Source of the DNA: Mycolicibacterium alvei | GTDB taxonomy: Bacteria; Actinomycetota; Actinomycetes; Mycobacteriales; Mycobacteriaceae | Length of the DNA: 64,000 nucleotides | Assembly (NCBI RefSeq): GCF_010727325.1 | Contig: NZ_AP022565.1 | Span: 1,426,001-1,490,000, forward strand | Reading direction: 5' to 3' | Part shown: piece by piece, positions 44,569 to 52,872 of the stretch | Numbering within the stretch: position 1 is the stretch's first letter | Layout of the letters: each line of letters starts with the position of its first letter | Position numbers and translations under genes: made by a program | Notes under the pieces: generated by a model | Told to the model about the DNA's origin: nothing | Database searches by the model: none | Seen by the model: the letters and a program-made list of their open reading frames with translations, nothing else

Positions 44569-46098
44569 TCAGCCGTCCGTCCGATCGGCGGCCGCGGAGA
44601 CCGGGGCCGGGTAGTTGGTGGGCGGTTGGAAAGTGTAGTCCGCGGACCGGAATCGGCGGGTCATCGACCAGAATGCGCGGGCGCTGCGTGGCCACTGGGT
44701 GACCACCCGCCCGCTGGGTGCCCGGAAGTAACTGCTGCACCGGGTCAACCACACCGTGCCCTGCATCCACCGGTCGATGTCGGCCAGAAACGCGGCCATG
44801 GCGCTGGGACGCACCGCCACGTAGGACTTACGTTTGCGCCGAAGGTGTTTGAGTGCCCGGACCACGTAGCGGGCCTGTGCCTCCAGGATGAAGATGACGC
44901 TGTTGGAGCCGACGTTGGTATTGGGCCCGTAGAGCATGAAGAAGTTCGGGAAACCCGGCACGGTCATTCCCAGGTAGGCAAAAGCCCCGTCACTCCACGT
45001 ATCGTGCAGCGACGCCCCGTCTTCGCCGGTGACCTCGATCTGCCCGAGATAGTCGGCGGCCGCATAACCGGTGGCGCACACCACCACATCGACGTCGAGT
45101 TCTCGCCCGTCCTCGGTGACCAGCGACCGGGCCCGCAGCGCGCGGGCCGGGCTCGACACCACCTCGACGTTGGGCTTCGTCAGGGTGGCGATGAAATCCG
45201 GGGAGAACACCAGCCTCTTGCACCCCAGCGGGTGGTCCGGGGTCAACCGGGCCCGCAGTTCCTCGTCGGCCACGGTCGATTCGAGGAGGTTGAGCGCAAC
45301 CGCCTTGAACTCCTGGGTCTTGTCGCTGCCGTCCTCGATGACGGCGATGTTGGACTCGCTGCGCAGCCACAGCCGGGTCCGGTAGACCTTCTTCGCGAAC
45401 GGCACATGAGCAAACAGCCAGCGTTCCCGCTCGGTGTAGCGGCGGTCCGGTTTCGGCAACACCCAGGTCGGCGAGCGCTGCACCGAATACACCTTCTCGG
45501 CGACCTTCGCTATCTCCGGAACCACCTGGGAGGCAGTAGATCCGGTACCGAGTACGGCCACCCTGGCGCCGTCGACCGCGACGGTGTGATCCCAGTTCGC
45601 GGTGTGCATGACCGTGCCGGCGAAAGGCTCCTCGGCCGGCAGGTCCGGTAGCAGCGGCTGGGTGAACAGGCCGATCGCCGACACCACGATGTCGAATCGG
45701 TGCTGCACACCGGCCCCGGTGGTCAGCACCCACTTGTTGGCATCGGCGTCCCACCGCGCCGCGGTGATCTCGGTGTTCAGCTGCAGATGCGGACCCAGCC
45801 GGTAGCGCTCGGCACAGCGCTCGAAGTACTCCAGGATCTCCGGTTGTCCTGCCCACAACCTGCTCCAGTCCGCGTTGAGATCGAACGAGTAGGAGTACAG
45901 GTGCGACTTCACGTCGCAGGCCAGGCCCGGATAGGTGTTGATCCGCCACGTCCCACCGACCCCGTCTTCGCGGTCGAAGATCGTGAAGACGTCGAAACCC
46001 GCCTTTTTCAGGAAGATTCCGAGTGCCAGCCCACCCGGACCGGCGCCGATGATTCCCACTGAGAGTTTCGGTGATCTGGCACTCGACACCTGTGTCAT
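44569..46098 (-). CDS. Baeyer-Villiger-type flavin monooxygenase
   Basis: 509 residues from ATG 46098, which overlaps the SDR stop as ATGA; ATG 46113 is an alternative. FAD binding is VGIIGAGPGGLALGIFLKKA near the N-terminus. The BVMO fingerprint FxGxxxHTxxW is met by FAGTVMHTANW (about 155-165), followed by the NADPH motif VAVLGTGSTASQVVPEIAK. Late segments are VVVCATGYAAADYLG and FFMLYGPNTNVGSNSVIF. It should insert oxygen next to a ketone to give an ester or lactone. Its place between dehydrogenases and an esterase supports that. Confidence 0.88.
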   Translation of the reverse strand: MTQVSSARSPKLSVGIIGAGPGGLALGIFLKKAGFDVFTIFDREDGVGGTWRINTYPGLACDVKSHLYSYSFDLNADWSRLWAGQPEILEYFERCAERYRLGPHLQLNTEITAARWDADANKWVLTTGAGVQHRFDIVVSAIGLFTQPLLPDLPAEEPFAGTVMHTANWDHTVAVDGARVAVLGTGSTASQVVPEIAKVAEKVYSVQRSPTWVLPKPDRRYTERERWLFAHVPFAKKVYRTRLWLRSESNIAVIEDGSDKTQEFKAVALNLLESTVADEELRARLTPDHPLGCKRLVFSPDFIATLTKPNVEVVSSPARALRARSLVTEDGRELDVDVVVCATGYAAADYLGQIEVTGEDGASLHDTWSDGAFAYLGMTVPGFPNFFMLYGPNTNVGSNSVIFILEAQARYVVRALKHLRRKRKSYVAVRPSAMAAFLADIDRWMQGTVWLTRCSSYFRAPSGRVVTQWPRSARAFWSMTRRFRSADYTFQPPTNYPAPVSAAADRTDG

Positions 46099-46826
46099 CC
46101 GATCTGCAGACATTGGCCGCCGTCGACAAGGAGCTCGGAACCGGTGATGAACGCCGCCTGCCCGGACAGCAGAAACGCCACCGCATCGGCGATTTCGTTC
46201 GGCTTTCCCAGGCGACCCAGGGTGGCCCGGTCGACCAGTCGGGCCTGGGTCGACTCGTCGAGCATCGGCGTCTCGACCGGTCCCGGGAACACCGCATTGA
46301 CGCGGATCCCGTCGCGGCCCAGTTCGGCGGCCGCCAACTGGGTGAGCCCACGCAGCGCCCACTTGGACGACCCGTAGGCCGCGTGGTGCGGGAACGGGCG
46401 GACAGCGCCGGTGCTGCAGGTGTTCACCACGGCAGCGCCCTCGGCCTGCCGTAGCGGCTCAAGGGCCGCCTGAAGTCCGAGGAACGGGCCCAGACAGTTG
46501 ACCCGCCAAGCACTCTCGAACCCTGCCGGCGTCTCCTCGGGGATAGATGCCCGGTGCAGCACCCCGGCGTTGTTGACCAGCGCGTTGAGCCCACCGAACC
46601 GGTCGACGGTAGCCTGCACCGCGGCCTGCCACTGCTCAGCCGACGTCACGTCCAGCTGAACGCCCAGCACCTGATCACCGAATTCAGCTGTACCGGAGTT
46701 CAGTTCGTCGATCAGCAGATCGGCCGCGGTCACCCGGTAGCCATCGGCCACCAACCTTCGCACGATGGCCGCGCCCTGGCCGCGTGCAGCACCGGTCACC
46801 AACGCGACCCGGTTACCGCTCGGCAC
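46095..46826 (-). CDS. Short-chain dehydrogenase/reductase of the P450 operon
   Basis: 243 residues. Classical SDR motifs are VTGAARGQGAAIVRRL, VNNAGVLHRASI, a catalytic Ser in NTCSTGAVRP, and YGSSKWALRG (Tyr/Lys). The C-terminal SGQAAFITGSELLVDGG is typical. It follows the aldolase gene by 11 bp and overlaps the monooxygenase gene by 4 bp. It probably oxidises a secondary alcohol made by the P450 to the ketone used by the monooxygenase; the substrate is inferred from gene order. Confidence 0.87.
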   Translation of the reverse strand: MPSGNRVALVTGAARGQGAAIVRRLVADGYRVTAADLLIDELNSGTAEFGDQVLGVQLDVTSAEQWQAAVQATVDRFGGLNALVNNAGVLHRASIPEETPAGFESAWRVNCLGPFLGLQAALEPLRQAEGAAVVNTCSTGAVRPFPHHAAYGSSKWALRGLTQLAAAELGRDGIRVNAVFPGPVETPMLDESTQARLVDRATLGRLGKPNEIADAVAFLLSGQAAFITGSELLVDGGQCLQIG

Positions 46827-46837
46827 TGCTCCTGCGT

Positions 46838-47650
46838 TCAGTTGTAGCCTCCTCGTTCGGTGCCGGTCGTAGCCTGCCCGGGTGTGGACGAACCGCCGGC
46901 ATTTCCTATTGCCTCGTTGAGGTGCTCGACGGCACCGCGGCGTAGCGCCTGAGATTCCGAGGCGAGGGTGATCATCTGGAAACCCCAGTCGGCCGCGACC
47001 TTTCCGAGCTTGCCTGCCCCGGCATGGATTCCGGTGATCAGCCCGGCGGCGCGGGCGGCGCTCTGGGCCGCGATGATCGCCGCCTGTATCTCGGGGTGCG
47101 TCCAGGCGTCGGAGAGTTGGTATCCCATCGAGATGGCCAGGTCCGCCGGGCCCACGTAGATCCCGGTGAGGCCGGGCACCGCGCAGATCTCCTCGGCGGC
47201 GGCCAGACCCCGCGCCGTCTCGATCATCACGAACACACTGACCCGGGACTCCAACTCGGCGGTGTCCTGTCCCAGGCCGGCCCGCAGCGGTCCGAAGCTG
47301 CGCACCCCGGCCGGCGCGTACCGGGTGGCCGCGACGGCAGCGGCGGCCTGCTCGGCCGTTTCCACCATCGCGATGATCACCCCGTCCGCGCCGGCATCGA
47401 GGACCCGGCCGATCGGTGCGGGGTCGGGCGACGGCAACCGCACCGCGGTGGCGATCGGCACATGTTCGAGCCGACGCAACAGCAGGGCCACGTCGGCATC
47501 ATCGAGATATCCGTGCTGGACGTCGAATCCGACGTAGTGGTAGCCGGCCGCGGCGAACTCCTCGGGGCCGAGGATCGTCGGCCCGACCACCCAGCCGCCC
47601 CAGACCCGGGCGTTGGCCGCCAGTGCATCCTGCAATCTGCTGGTGCTCAT
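46838..47650 (-). CDS. HpcH/HpaI-family class II aldolase
   Basis: 270 residues. ATG at 47650 overlaps the alcohol dehydrogenase stop as ATGA. Motifs are GGWVVGPTILGPEEFAAAG, YVGFDVQHGYLDD, TAVRLPSPDPAPIGRVLDAG, the metal-ligand Glu in FVMIETARGLAAAEEI, and GIYVGPADLAISMGY. The family cleaves 2-keto-4-hydroxy acids to pyruvate (or oxaloacetate) plus an aldehyde. It would act late, on an opened-ring acid. The C-terminal 25 residues are low-complexity. Confidence 0.86.
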   Translation of the reverse strand: MSTSRLQDALAANARVWGGWVVGPTILGPEEFAAAGYHYVGFDVQHGYLDDADVALLLRRLEHVPIATAVRLPSPDPAPIGRVLDAGADGVIIAMVETAEQAAAAVAATRYAPAGVRSFGPLRAGLGQDTAELESRVSVFVMIETARGLAAAEEICAVPGLTGIYVGPADLAISMGYQLSDAWTHPEIQAAIIAAQSAARAAGLITGIHAGAGKLGKVAADWGFQMITLASESQALRRGAVEHLNEAIGNAGGSSTPGQATTGTERGGYN

Positions 47651-48615
47651 CGGGTGATCGCGATCTTGACGCGTTCGGGCACCGGGCGGCAGGCGAGTTC
47701 GAATGCCGCCTGCACATCGTCGGAACCGAAGGTGTGGGTCACGTAGCCGGGTAACAGGTCCGGATGCTCCCGGGCGAATTCGTCGGCCCGGCGCAACACC
47801 CGCTGACGGTCCAGGGTGACACCGGATTTCAGGGTGAGGTTGTTGCGGAGCATGGTGCGCATGCTGATCGGATAGCTGTCGTCGTCGGGCACCCCGAAGT
47901 AGAACACCGTGCCCCCGAACGCGGCCGCTTCCAATGCGTGGTTCAGCGTGGCGACCTGATGTCCGACGGCCTCGATGACGACATCGGGCTTGCCCGTCGG
48001 TTCCAGGTGCCTGACCCAACGATCGCTCGTGGCCCGGATGGGATGATCAACCCCGAACCGGGCGCTGACCGAAGAACGGTCCACCGGATCGACACCGGTG
48101 ACCCGAGCGGCACCGAACGCCTTTGCCACATAGGCGAACAACAATCCGATCGAGCCCTGGCCGATGATCGCCACGTGGCGGCCTTCCAGATCCGGCAGCT
48201 GCTCGAGCGCGTAGAGGACACAGGCCAGCGGTTGCAGACCGACCGCCAGCTCCGGGGTCAGAGTCGGGTCGTAGGACACCAACCCGTGGCCGCCGGCGAC
48301 CACGCGGCCCATCAGACCGTCGAAGCCCGAAGCCCAACCCACCACACGCTCCCCCGGTCGGTGGTCCGGATGGCGACTGGCCAGCACCTCGCCGGCGATC
48401 TCGTGGATCGGGAATCCGGTCATCTCCGCCGCGCAGCATCCGGTATCCCCCGGCAACTTGCCCTGGGTGCCGCGAAATCCCGGGAGATCGCTGCCGCAGA
48501 TCCCGGCGGCCAGAAAATCCAGCAGCACCTGGCCGTCGGTCAGCGACTCCGGTGACGGCTCTGAAATATCCTGCCGCTCAAATGTATACGGAGCGACGAG
48601 CCGGTATGACCACAC
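47647..48615 (-). CDS. Zinc-type medium-chain alcohol dehydrogenase
   Basis: 322 residues, slightly short. The catalytic zinc region is seen in LAAGICGSDLPGF and FPIHEIAGEVLASRH. The Rossmann motif is VAIIGQGSIGLLFAYVAKAFG (split VAIIGQGSIGLL, FAYVAKAFG), then TGVDPVDRSS. The four-Cys structural zinc loop is missing. It starts 1 bp after the P450 stop and overlaps the aldolase gene by 4 bp. Likely role: oxidation of a P450-generated alcohol. Confidence 0.85.
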   Translation of the reverse strand: MWSYRLVAPYTFERQDISEPSPESLTDGQVLLDFLAAGICGSDLPGFRGTQGKLPGDTGCCAAEMTGFPIHEIAGEVLASRHPDHRPGERVVGWASGFDGLMGRVVAGGHGLVSYDPTLTPELAVGLQPLACVLYALEQLPDLEGRHVAIIGQGSIGLLFAYVAKAFGAARVTGVDPVDRSSVSARFGVDHPIRATSDRWVRHLEPTGKPDVVIEAVGHQVATLNHALEAAAFGGTVFYFGVPDDDSYPISMRTMLRNNLTLKSGVTLDRQRVLRRADEFAREHPDLLPGYVTHTFGSDDVQAAFELACRPVPERVKIAITR

Positions 48616-48616
48616 G

Positions 48617-49855
48617 TCACACCTCCACGGGGATGTTGTTCCAGCCCCACTGGAAACTCGAGGGCGGGCGGGATGCCGCAGCCTCGTCGATGTGGTAGTC
48701 GGGCACCCGTTTGAGGAATTCCTGGATCAGGATCGTGATCTCCAACCGGGCCACATGGACACCGAGGCAGAAGTGCTGACCATGGCCGAACGACAACAGT
48801 CGTTCGATGGGCCGGTTCCATACGAAGTCGTCTGGGTTGTCGTATTCCCGTTCGTCGCGGGCCGCCGAGGCCAACAACGTGATGACGCGTTGACCGGGGT
48901 TGATGGTGGTGCCGTGGACGGTGTAGGGCCTCCGGACGGTGCGGGCGAACCACTGCGCAGGTGCACTGTGCCGGATGATCTCCTCACGGGCGACCGGGAC
49001 GTTCCCGTCGAGATCGGAACGTACCGCGGCCAATTGGGCGGGGTGCCGCAGCAGCTGCCAGAGTCCGGTCGCGGTGATCTTGGGCACGGTTTCGGTACCG
49101 CCGATGAAGACGCCGAGCATCTGCACGGCGGCTTCCATGTCCCCGAAGGCCGATCCGTCGGGCAGCCGGAAATCGATCAGGGCATCGGCGATCGGGACAC
49201 TGCCGTCATGACCTTCTGCCCGCCGGCGCTCGATGATCGGCGTGAGGTAGGACAGGTAGCCAGGGCGGGCGTTACCGACCTCGACGCCTTCCCCGGGTTG
49301 AGCCAGGTTGCCAGCGTTGACCGTCTCCAGTACTTCTGACGCGAGATCGACTGGCAGTCCGACGAATTCGCAGACCATCGAGGCGGCGACGATACCGCCA
49401 TAATCCTGCGTCAGGTCGAACTTGCCGCGCGGCAACAGCTCATCGAGACGCTCGTTGGCCAGCGTTCGGATCCTGTCGGCCAGCTTGGCCGCCGACCGCG
49501 GCCGGAACTGCGCCGACGTACACCGCCGCACGTCCTCGTAGATCGGCGAATCGAAGTTGGCGTGGAAGGGCATGGGGTGCAACGGCGGATCCTGCACCGC
49601 GCTGTCGTTGTGGTGCGCGAGGACGGTGGCGGCGGGCAGCGTCCCCTCGGAGGCAACGAAAGTTCCATCGTTGATCCCGAGCATGTTCCAGATGTCGTCG
49701 AACCGGGACAGCGCATAGGTGTCCCACTTGTCGATGTAGTACACCGGGTACTCGTCGCGCAGGGTCCGGTAGTACGGCAGAGGGTTGGCCATCACGTCCG
49801 GATCGAACGGGTCGTAGGTGAAATCCTGCAGCACGCGCTGATTCATCGAGTTCAT
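48617..49855 (-). CDS. Cytochrome P450
   Basis: 412 residues; ATG 49855 or 49846 (MNSMNQ) are equally placed. The I-helix oxygen-binding segment is LGVFIGGTETVPKI. The ExxR pair is in VAREEIIRHSAP, and the heme-Cys loop is LLSFGHGQHFCLGVHVARLE (Cys about 360). No membrane anchor is seen, so it is a soluble bacterial class I enzyme needing external ferredoxin; none is encoded nearby. It follows the NIPSNAP-like gene by 8 bp. It probably hydroxylates the substrate that starts the pathway. Confidence 0.93.
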   Translation of the reverse strand: MNSMNQRVLQDFTYDPFDPDVMANPLPYYRTLRDEYPVYYIDKWDTYALSRFDDIWNMLGINDGTFVASEGTLPAATVLAHHNDSAVQDPPLHPMPFHANFDSPIYEDVRRCTSAQFRPRSAAKLADRIRTLANERLDELLPRGKFDLTQDYGGIVAASMVCEFVGLPVDLASEVLETVNAGNLAQPGEGVEVGNARPGYLSYLTPIIERRRAEGHDGSVPIADALIDFRLPDGSAFGDMEAAVQMLGVFIGGTETVPKITATGLWQLLRHPAQLAAVRSDLDGNVPVAREEIIRHSAPAQWFARTVRRPYTVHGTTINPGQRVITLLASAARDEREYDNPDDFVWNRPIERLLSFGHGQHFCLGVHVARLEITILIQEFLKRVPDYHIDEAAASRPPSSFQWGWNNIPVEV

Positions 49856-49863
49856 CTCGGCCT

Positions 49864-50568
49864 CTACTTCAGCGGCGACGGCGGCAGGGCCGACAGGATG
49901 GAGTCCTCCCAGCCGTCGCGAAGCGCGGGGGCCACGCTCATCCAGGTCACGATCTCCACGGGCGGGTCCCCCTTCCACGACGGGTAGTGGTTCTCGAAGC
50001 AGTCCCAGTCGTCGTCGAGCGCCCAGTAGTGGATCACCTCGTTGAACCGGAAAGTCGTGATGAACGAGCCCAGCCAGCGCTTGCCCGTGCTCTCCGACCA
50101 CGGTACATACAGCCGTTCCAGCTCCCGGATGTAATCGTCCTGACGCCCGGGCTTGGTCTCCATGATCTCCTGGATCACCAGGCCCGCACCGAAGTTTGCC
50201 TCTCGGAGCTGCGCCAGTGTCCGGTTGTACTTGCCGGCGTACATGATTCGACCCTCACCGCGGGCCCCGATCTCGGACAGGTAGGCAGCCCACTGCAGTG
50301 CGGGCTTCTCATGACTGCCGCCGACCGCCTGCGCCTTGCCGATCCGGGCATAGTCGGCGAATGCGTCGATCTCCCAGATGATCGTCACCTGCGGCCAGTG
50401 CCCGTTGTAAGGCGTGGTTTCCCAGATCGAGAACAGACGGGCACCGAGGTCCTCCATCATCGGCTGATAGACCTCGCCGAACATTTCCGTGAACCGATCG
50501 GTCCGACCCGACCCCAGGTCGATGGTCTCGTGCAGATACAGCAGCGTGTGGCCGTAGAACTTCTTCAT
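49864..50568 (-). CDS. NIPSNAP-like protein, first gene of the P450 operon (tentative family)
   Basis: 234 residues from ATG 50568, with GGAG six bases upstream; a longer start at 50613 would cross the operator. Two similar halves are suggested by YGHTLLYLHETIDLG, LFSIWETTPYNGHWPQVTII and FGAGLVIQEIMETKPGRQDD, FRFNEVIHYWALDDDWDCFE. These recall ferredoxin-like dimeric alpha-beta-barrel (NIPSNAP/EthD-type) domains. Function is unknown. It lies downstream of the shared 26-bp element at 50607. Confidence 0.65.
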   Translation of the reverse strand: MKKFYGHTLLYLHETIDLGSGRTDRFTEMFGEVYQPMMEDLGARLFSIWETTPYNGHWPQVTIIWEIDAFADYARIGKAQAVGGSHEKPALQWAAYLSEIGARGEGRIMYAGKYNRTLAQLREANFGAGLVIQEIMETKPGRQDDYIRELERLYVPWSESTGKRWLGSFITTFRFNEVIHYWALDDDWDCFENHYPSWKGDPPVEIVTWMSVAPALRDGWEDSILSALPPSPLK

Positions 50569-50606
50569 CACGACGCTCCGGTGGTTGACAGTGACACCCA
50601 GCGAGC

Positions 50607-50632
50607 GTGACACTTAAGGCGTGTTTTGTAAA
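50607..50632. promoter_or_regulatory. Shared 26-bp operator, copy 2
   Basis: Plus strand reads GTGACACTT, ten bases, then TTGTAAA. It lies in the 75-bp gap between the divergent P450 operon (start 50568) and SMP-30 gene (start 50644), 11 bp before the latter. A second GTGACAC occurs 16 bp upstream at 50591. The same arms and the same ten-base spacing recur at 40882, 58946 (reverse orientation) and 61591. Confidence 0.65.
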
Positions 50633-50643
50633 GGTGCGCGAAC

Positions 50644-51504
50644 ATGACGGCCGGAACCGAGCAGACGGGGACATCCGAACTGGCACATGGTTTCTGTTTC
50701 GGTGAGGGGCCCCGCTGGTTCGAAGGCCTGCTGTGGTTCTCCGACATGCTGGGCGAGGCCGTCCACACGGTCACGCTGTCAGGCTCCATGACCACCCTGC
50801 CCGTCCCCGGACACTCCCCGTCCGGGTTGGGTTTTCGGCCCGACGGCACCCTGCTGATCGCATCGACCGAGCGCCGCCAGGTACTGCGCTACGACGGCGA
50901 CACCGTCGTAGTCCTGGCCGATCTCAGCGACCTGGTCCCCGCAGCCCTCGGCGACATGGTGATCGACGAGCACGGCCGCGCCTATGTCGGGTCCCAGGCC
51001 CGGACCAACGGGGTGATCGTGCGCATCGACCCCGATGACCGAGTGACGGTGGTGGCCGAGCACCTCGACTTTCCGAACGGCATGGTGATCACGCCCGACG
51101 GCAGCACCCTGATTGTCGCGGAGTCGACGGCGCGACGGCTCAGCGCGTTCACAATCCGCCCTGACGGCAGCCTCACCGACCGACGGGTGTTCGCCGATGG
51201 TCTCGACGGCCCTCCCGACGGTCTCGCGATCGACGCCGAGGGCGGGGTGTGGGCGGCGTTGACCCTGGCCGAAGAGTTCCAGCGGATCGCTCCCGACGGT
51301 TCTGCGATCACGCACCGGATCGACGCCGGGCAACGCACCGCCATCGCGTGCGCCCTGGGCGGTACCGAGGGACGCACCCTGTTTCTGGTCACCACCACCG
51401 ACGCCTATCCGGAGCGTCTCATCGGCACCAAGCTGTCGCGGGTCGACGCGCTGACGGTCGAAACGCCCGCACCGGGCGATCACGACTCTCATCATCACCA
51501 CTGA
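50644..51504 (+). CDS. SMP-30/gluconolactonase-family lactonase
   Basis: 286 residues. The six-bladed beta-propeller with its metal site is indicated by CFGEGPRWFEGLLWFSDM (Glu ligand near residue 20), HLDFPNGMVITPDGSTLIVA (Asn ligand, split HLDFPNGMVI, TPDGSTLIVA), and GPPDGLAIDAEGGVW (Asp ligand). The family opens lactones, so it fits downstream of a Baeyer-Villiger monooxygenase that makes them. The protein ends in DHDSHHHH, a natural His run. The thioesterase-like gene follows after 26 bp. Confidence 0.88.
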   Translation: MTAGTEQTGTSELAHGFCFGEGPRWFEGLLWFSDMLGEAVHTVTLSGSMTTLPVPGHSPSGLGFRPDGTLLIASTERRQVLRYDGDTVVVLADLSDLVPAALGDMVIDEHGRAYVGSQARTNGVIVRIDPDDRVTVVAEHLDFPNGMVITPDGSTLIVAESTARRLSAFTIRPDGSLTDRRVFADGLDGPPDGLAIDAEGGVWAALTLAEEFQRIAPDGSAITHRIDAGQRTAIACALGGTEGRTLFLVTTTDAYPERLIGTKLSRVDALTVETPAPGDHDSHHHH

Positions 51505-51530
51505 CGACCACCAACACCCGAACGGTAGAT

Positions 51531-52361
51531 ATGTCTGACTCTTACTACGAGCTGATCGACGAGAACGACCCGACCGGTGAGAAATTCGCTGCGACCGATA
51601 TGGCGCGCGGAACCTGGTCGGCGGCCATCCAGCATGGCGCCCCGGTGTCGGCGTTGCTGGTGCGGGCACTGGAACGCTGCGAGCACCGCGCCGACACCCG
51701 GTTGAGCCGGGTGGCCATCGATCTGATGGGCGGGGTGCCCTCCGACGGTGACCTGTGGGTGCGGGCGCAGCTGGAACGGCCGGGCAAGCAGATCGAACTG
51801 GTCAGCGCCGAGATGCTGGCCCCCGGGCCGGACGGCACGCCGCGAGTGGTGGCGCGGGCCAGCGGGTGGCGGATGCTGCAGATGGACACCACCGCGGTCG
51901 CGCACACCGGTGTCGAGCCCCTTCCGCCGCTGGAGCAGGCCCGCAGCCGCGACATGGCCAAGAACTGGGAGACCAACTACGTGCACAGCGTGGATTGGCG
52001 CTGGCTGACCGTGCCGCAAGCCCCGGGTCCCGGTGAGTCATGGCTCAAGCCGACGGTCGACGTGGTCAAGGGTGAGGCGATGACACCGCTGCAGCGGTTG
52101 TTCGCGGTTGCCGATGACGCCAACGGCATCGGCTCCAAGATCGACATCCGCAAGTGGACATTCCTGAACACCGATCTGGTGGTGCACATCCACCGTGTTC
52201 CCGATGGGGAGTGGATCGGCATCCGCGCCGATACCAACTACGGGCCCGACGGGATCGGCGCCACGGTCGGGACATTGTTCGACCAGACCGGCGCGGTGGG
52301 CGCGATCCAGCAGTCGGTGCTGGTGCGGCCCCGCCCTTCGAAGCGCTCCCAGCGCGCCTAG
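51531..52361 (+). CDS. Thioesterase-family protein (TesB-like acyl-CoA thioesterase)
   Basis: 276 residues from ATG 51531; longer in-frame sequence overlaps the lactonase and is rejected. The first hotdog shows TWSAAIQHGAPVSALLVRAL and RLSRVAIDLMGGVPSDGDLW (split RLSRVAIDLMGG, VPSDGDLW). The second shows FLNTDLVVHIHRVPDGEWIG and FDQTGAVGAIQQSVLVRP. These match acyl-CoA thioesterase domain-containing proteins of actinobacteria. It probably handles CoA esters of the same catabolic pathway. Confidence 0.8.
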   Translation: MSDSYYELIDENDPTGEKFAATDMARGTWSAAIQHGAPVSALLVRALERCEHRADTRLSRVAIDLMGGVPSDGDLWVRAQLERPGKQIELVSAEMLAPGPDGTPRVVARASGWRMLQMDTTAVAHTGVEPLPPLEQARSRDMAKNWETNYVHSVDWRWLTVPQAPGPGESWLKPTVDVVKGEAMTPLQRLFAVADDANGIGSKIDIRKWTFLNTDLVVHIHRVPDGEWIGIRADTNYGPDGIGATVGTLFDQTGAVGAIQQSVLVRPRPSKRSQRA

Positions 52362-52362
52362 C

Positions 52363-52378
52363 CACGGTTGAACGTGGT
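52363..52378 (+). terminator. Small hairpin after the thioesterase gene
   Basis: CCACG-N6-CGTGG forms a perfect 5-bp stem two bases after the stop codon at 52361. There is no U-tract, as is usual in mycobacteria, so its role as a terminator is only suggested by position. The rest of the interval to 52596 holds no gene that I can support. Confidence 0.3.
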
Positions 52379-52596
52379 AGCCGAGCACGGCCTGACCATC
52401 GCCGGAACACGATCGTCGTTGAATAAGCAGCTCCGCCCGATCGGCAATGCGAGGAAGCCCTGATGGCAGACGCACGCGGTTGCAATTCGGCTGTCATTGC
52501 GGGACGCCTATCCAAGGCCTGTGTCGGGTCCAGATCCTTCCGACGAGGCTGCGGGTAACCTACACGCAGCAAGATCTGGCCGGTTGGGGGATTGGC

Positions 52597-52872
52597 ATGG
52601 CAAACGAACTGAACGTGAACACGAGCGATCTTCGTGCTGCCGCTGCCAGCAGTGATGCTGCTGCGTCGGTGTTGACGGGCACGGGTACCGGTACGACGTT
52701 GGGTTCGCGGTCAAGCGGTATTGGTATCGCGGCCCTAGACATGGCGATCAGTTCGGTGCGTGGCCGCCAGTCGACTCGAATGTCCGGGCATGCCGACAGC
52801 ATGCGGGGCGGTGGTCAACGCTATGACGATACCGACGGCGGGAGCGCCGAGAACATCGCGGTGACTGTGTGA
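52597..52872 (+). CDS. EspC-like type VII secretion target (DUF2580-like)
   Basis: 91 residues from ATG 52597. The start is MANELNVNTSDLRAAAAS, then a Ser/Gly/Thr-rich middle and a C-terminal GHADSMRGGGQRYDDTDGG. YDDTD near residue 78 fits the YxxxD secretion motif of mycobacterial EspC/ESX substrates. Size and helix-break-helix layout match EspC-family proteins. It overlaps the amidase gene by 4 bp (GTGA), so the two are coupled and may be secreted as a pair. Codon use is visibly more T-rich than in neighbouring genes, suggesting transfer. Confidence 0.65.
   Translation: MANELNVNTSDLRAAAASSDAAASVLTGTGTGTTLGSRSSGIGIAALDMAISSVRGRQSTRMSGHADSMRGGGQRYDDTDGGSAENIAVTV

Noticed and set aside
51487..51504. 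Run of four His at the C-terminus of the lactonase, looking like an affinity tag
   Set aside because: Only four His preceded by DHDS, in normal genomic context with no vector sequence; natural low-complexity tails of this type occur.
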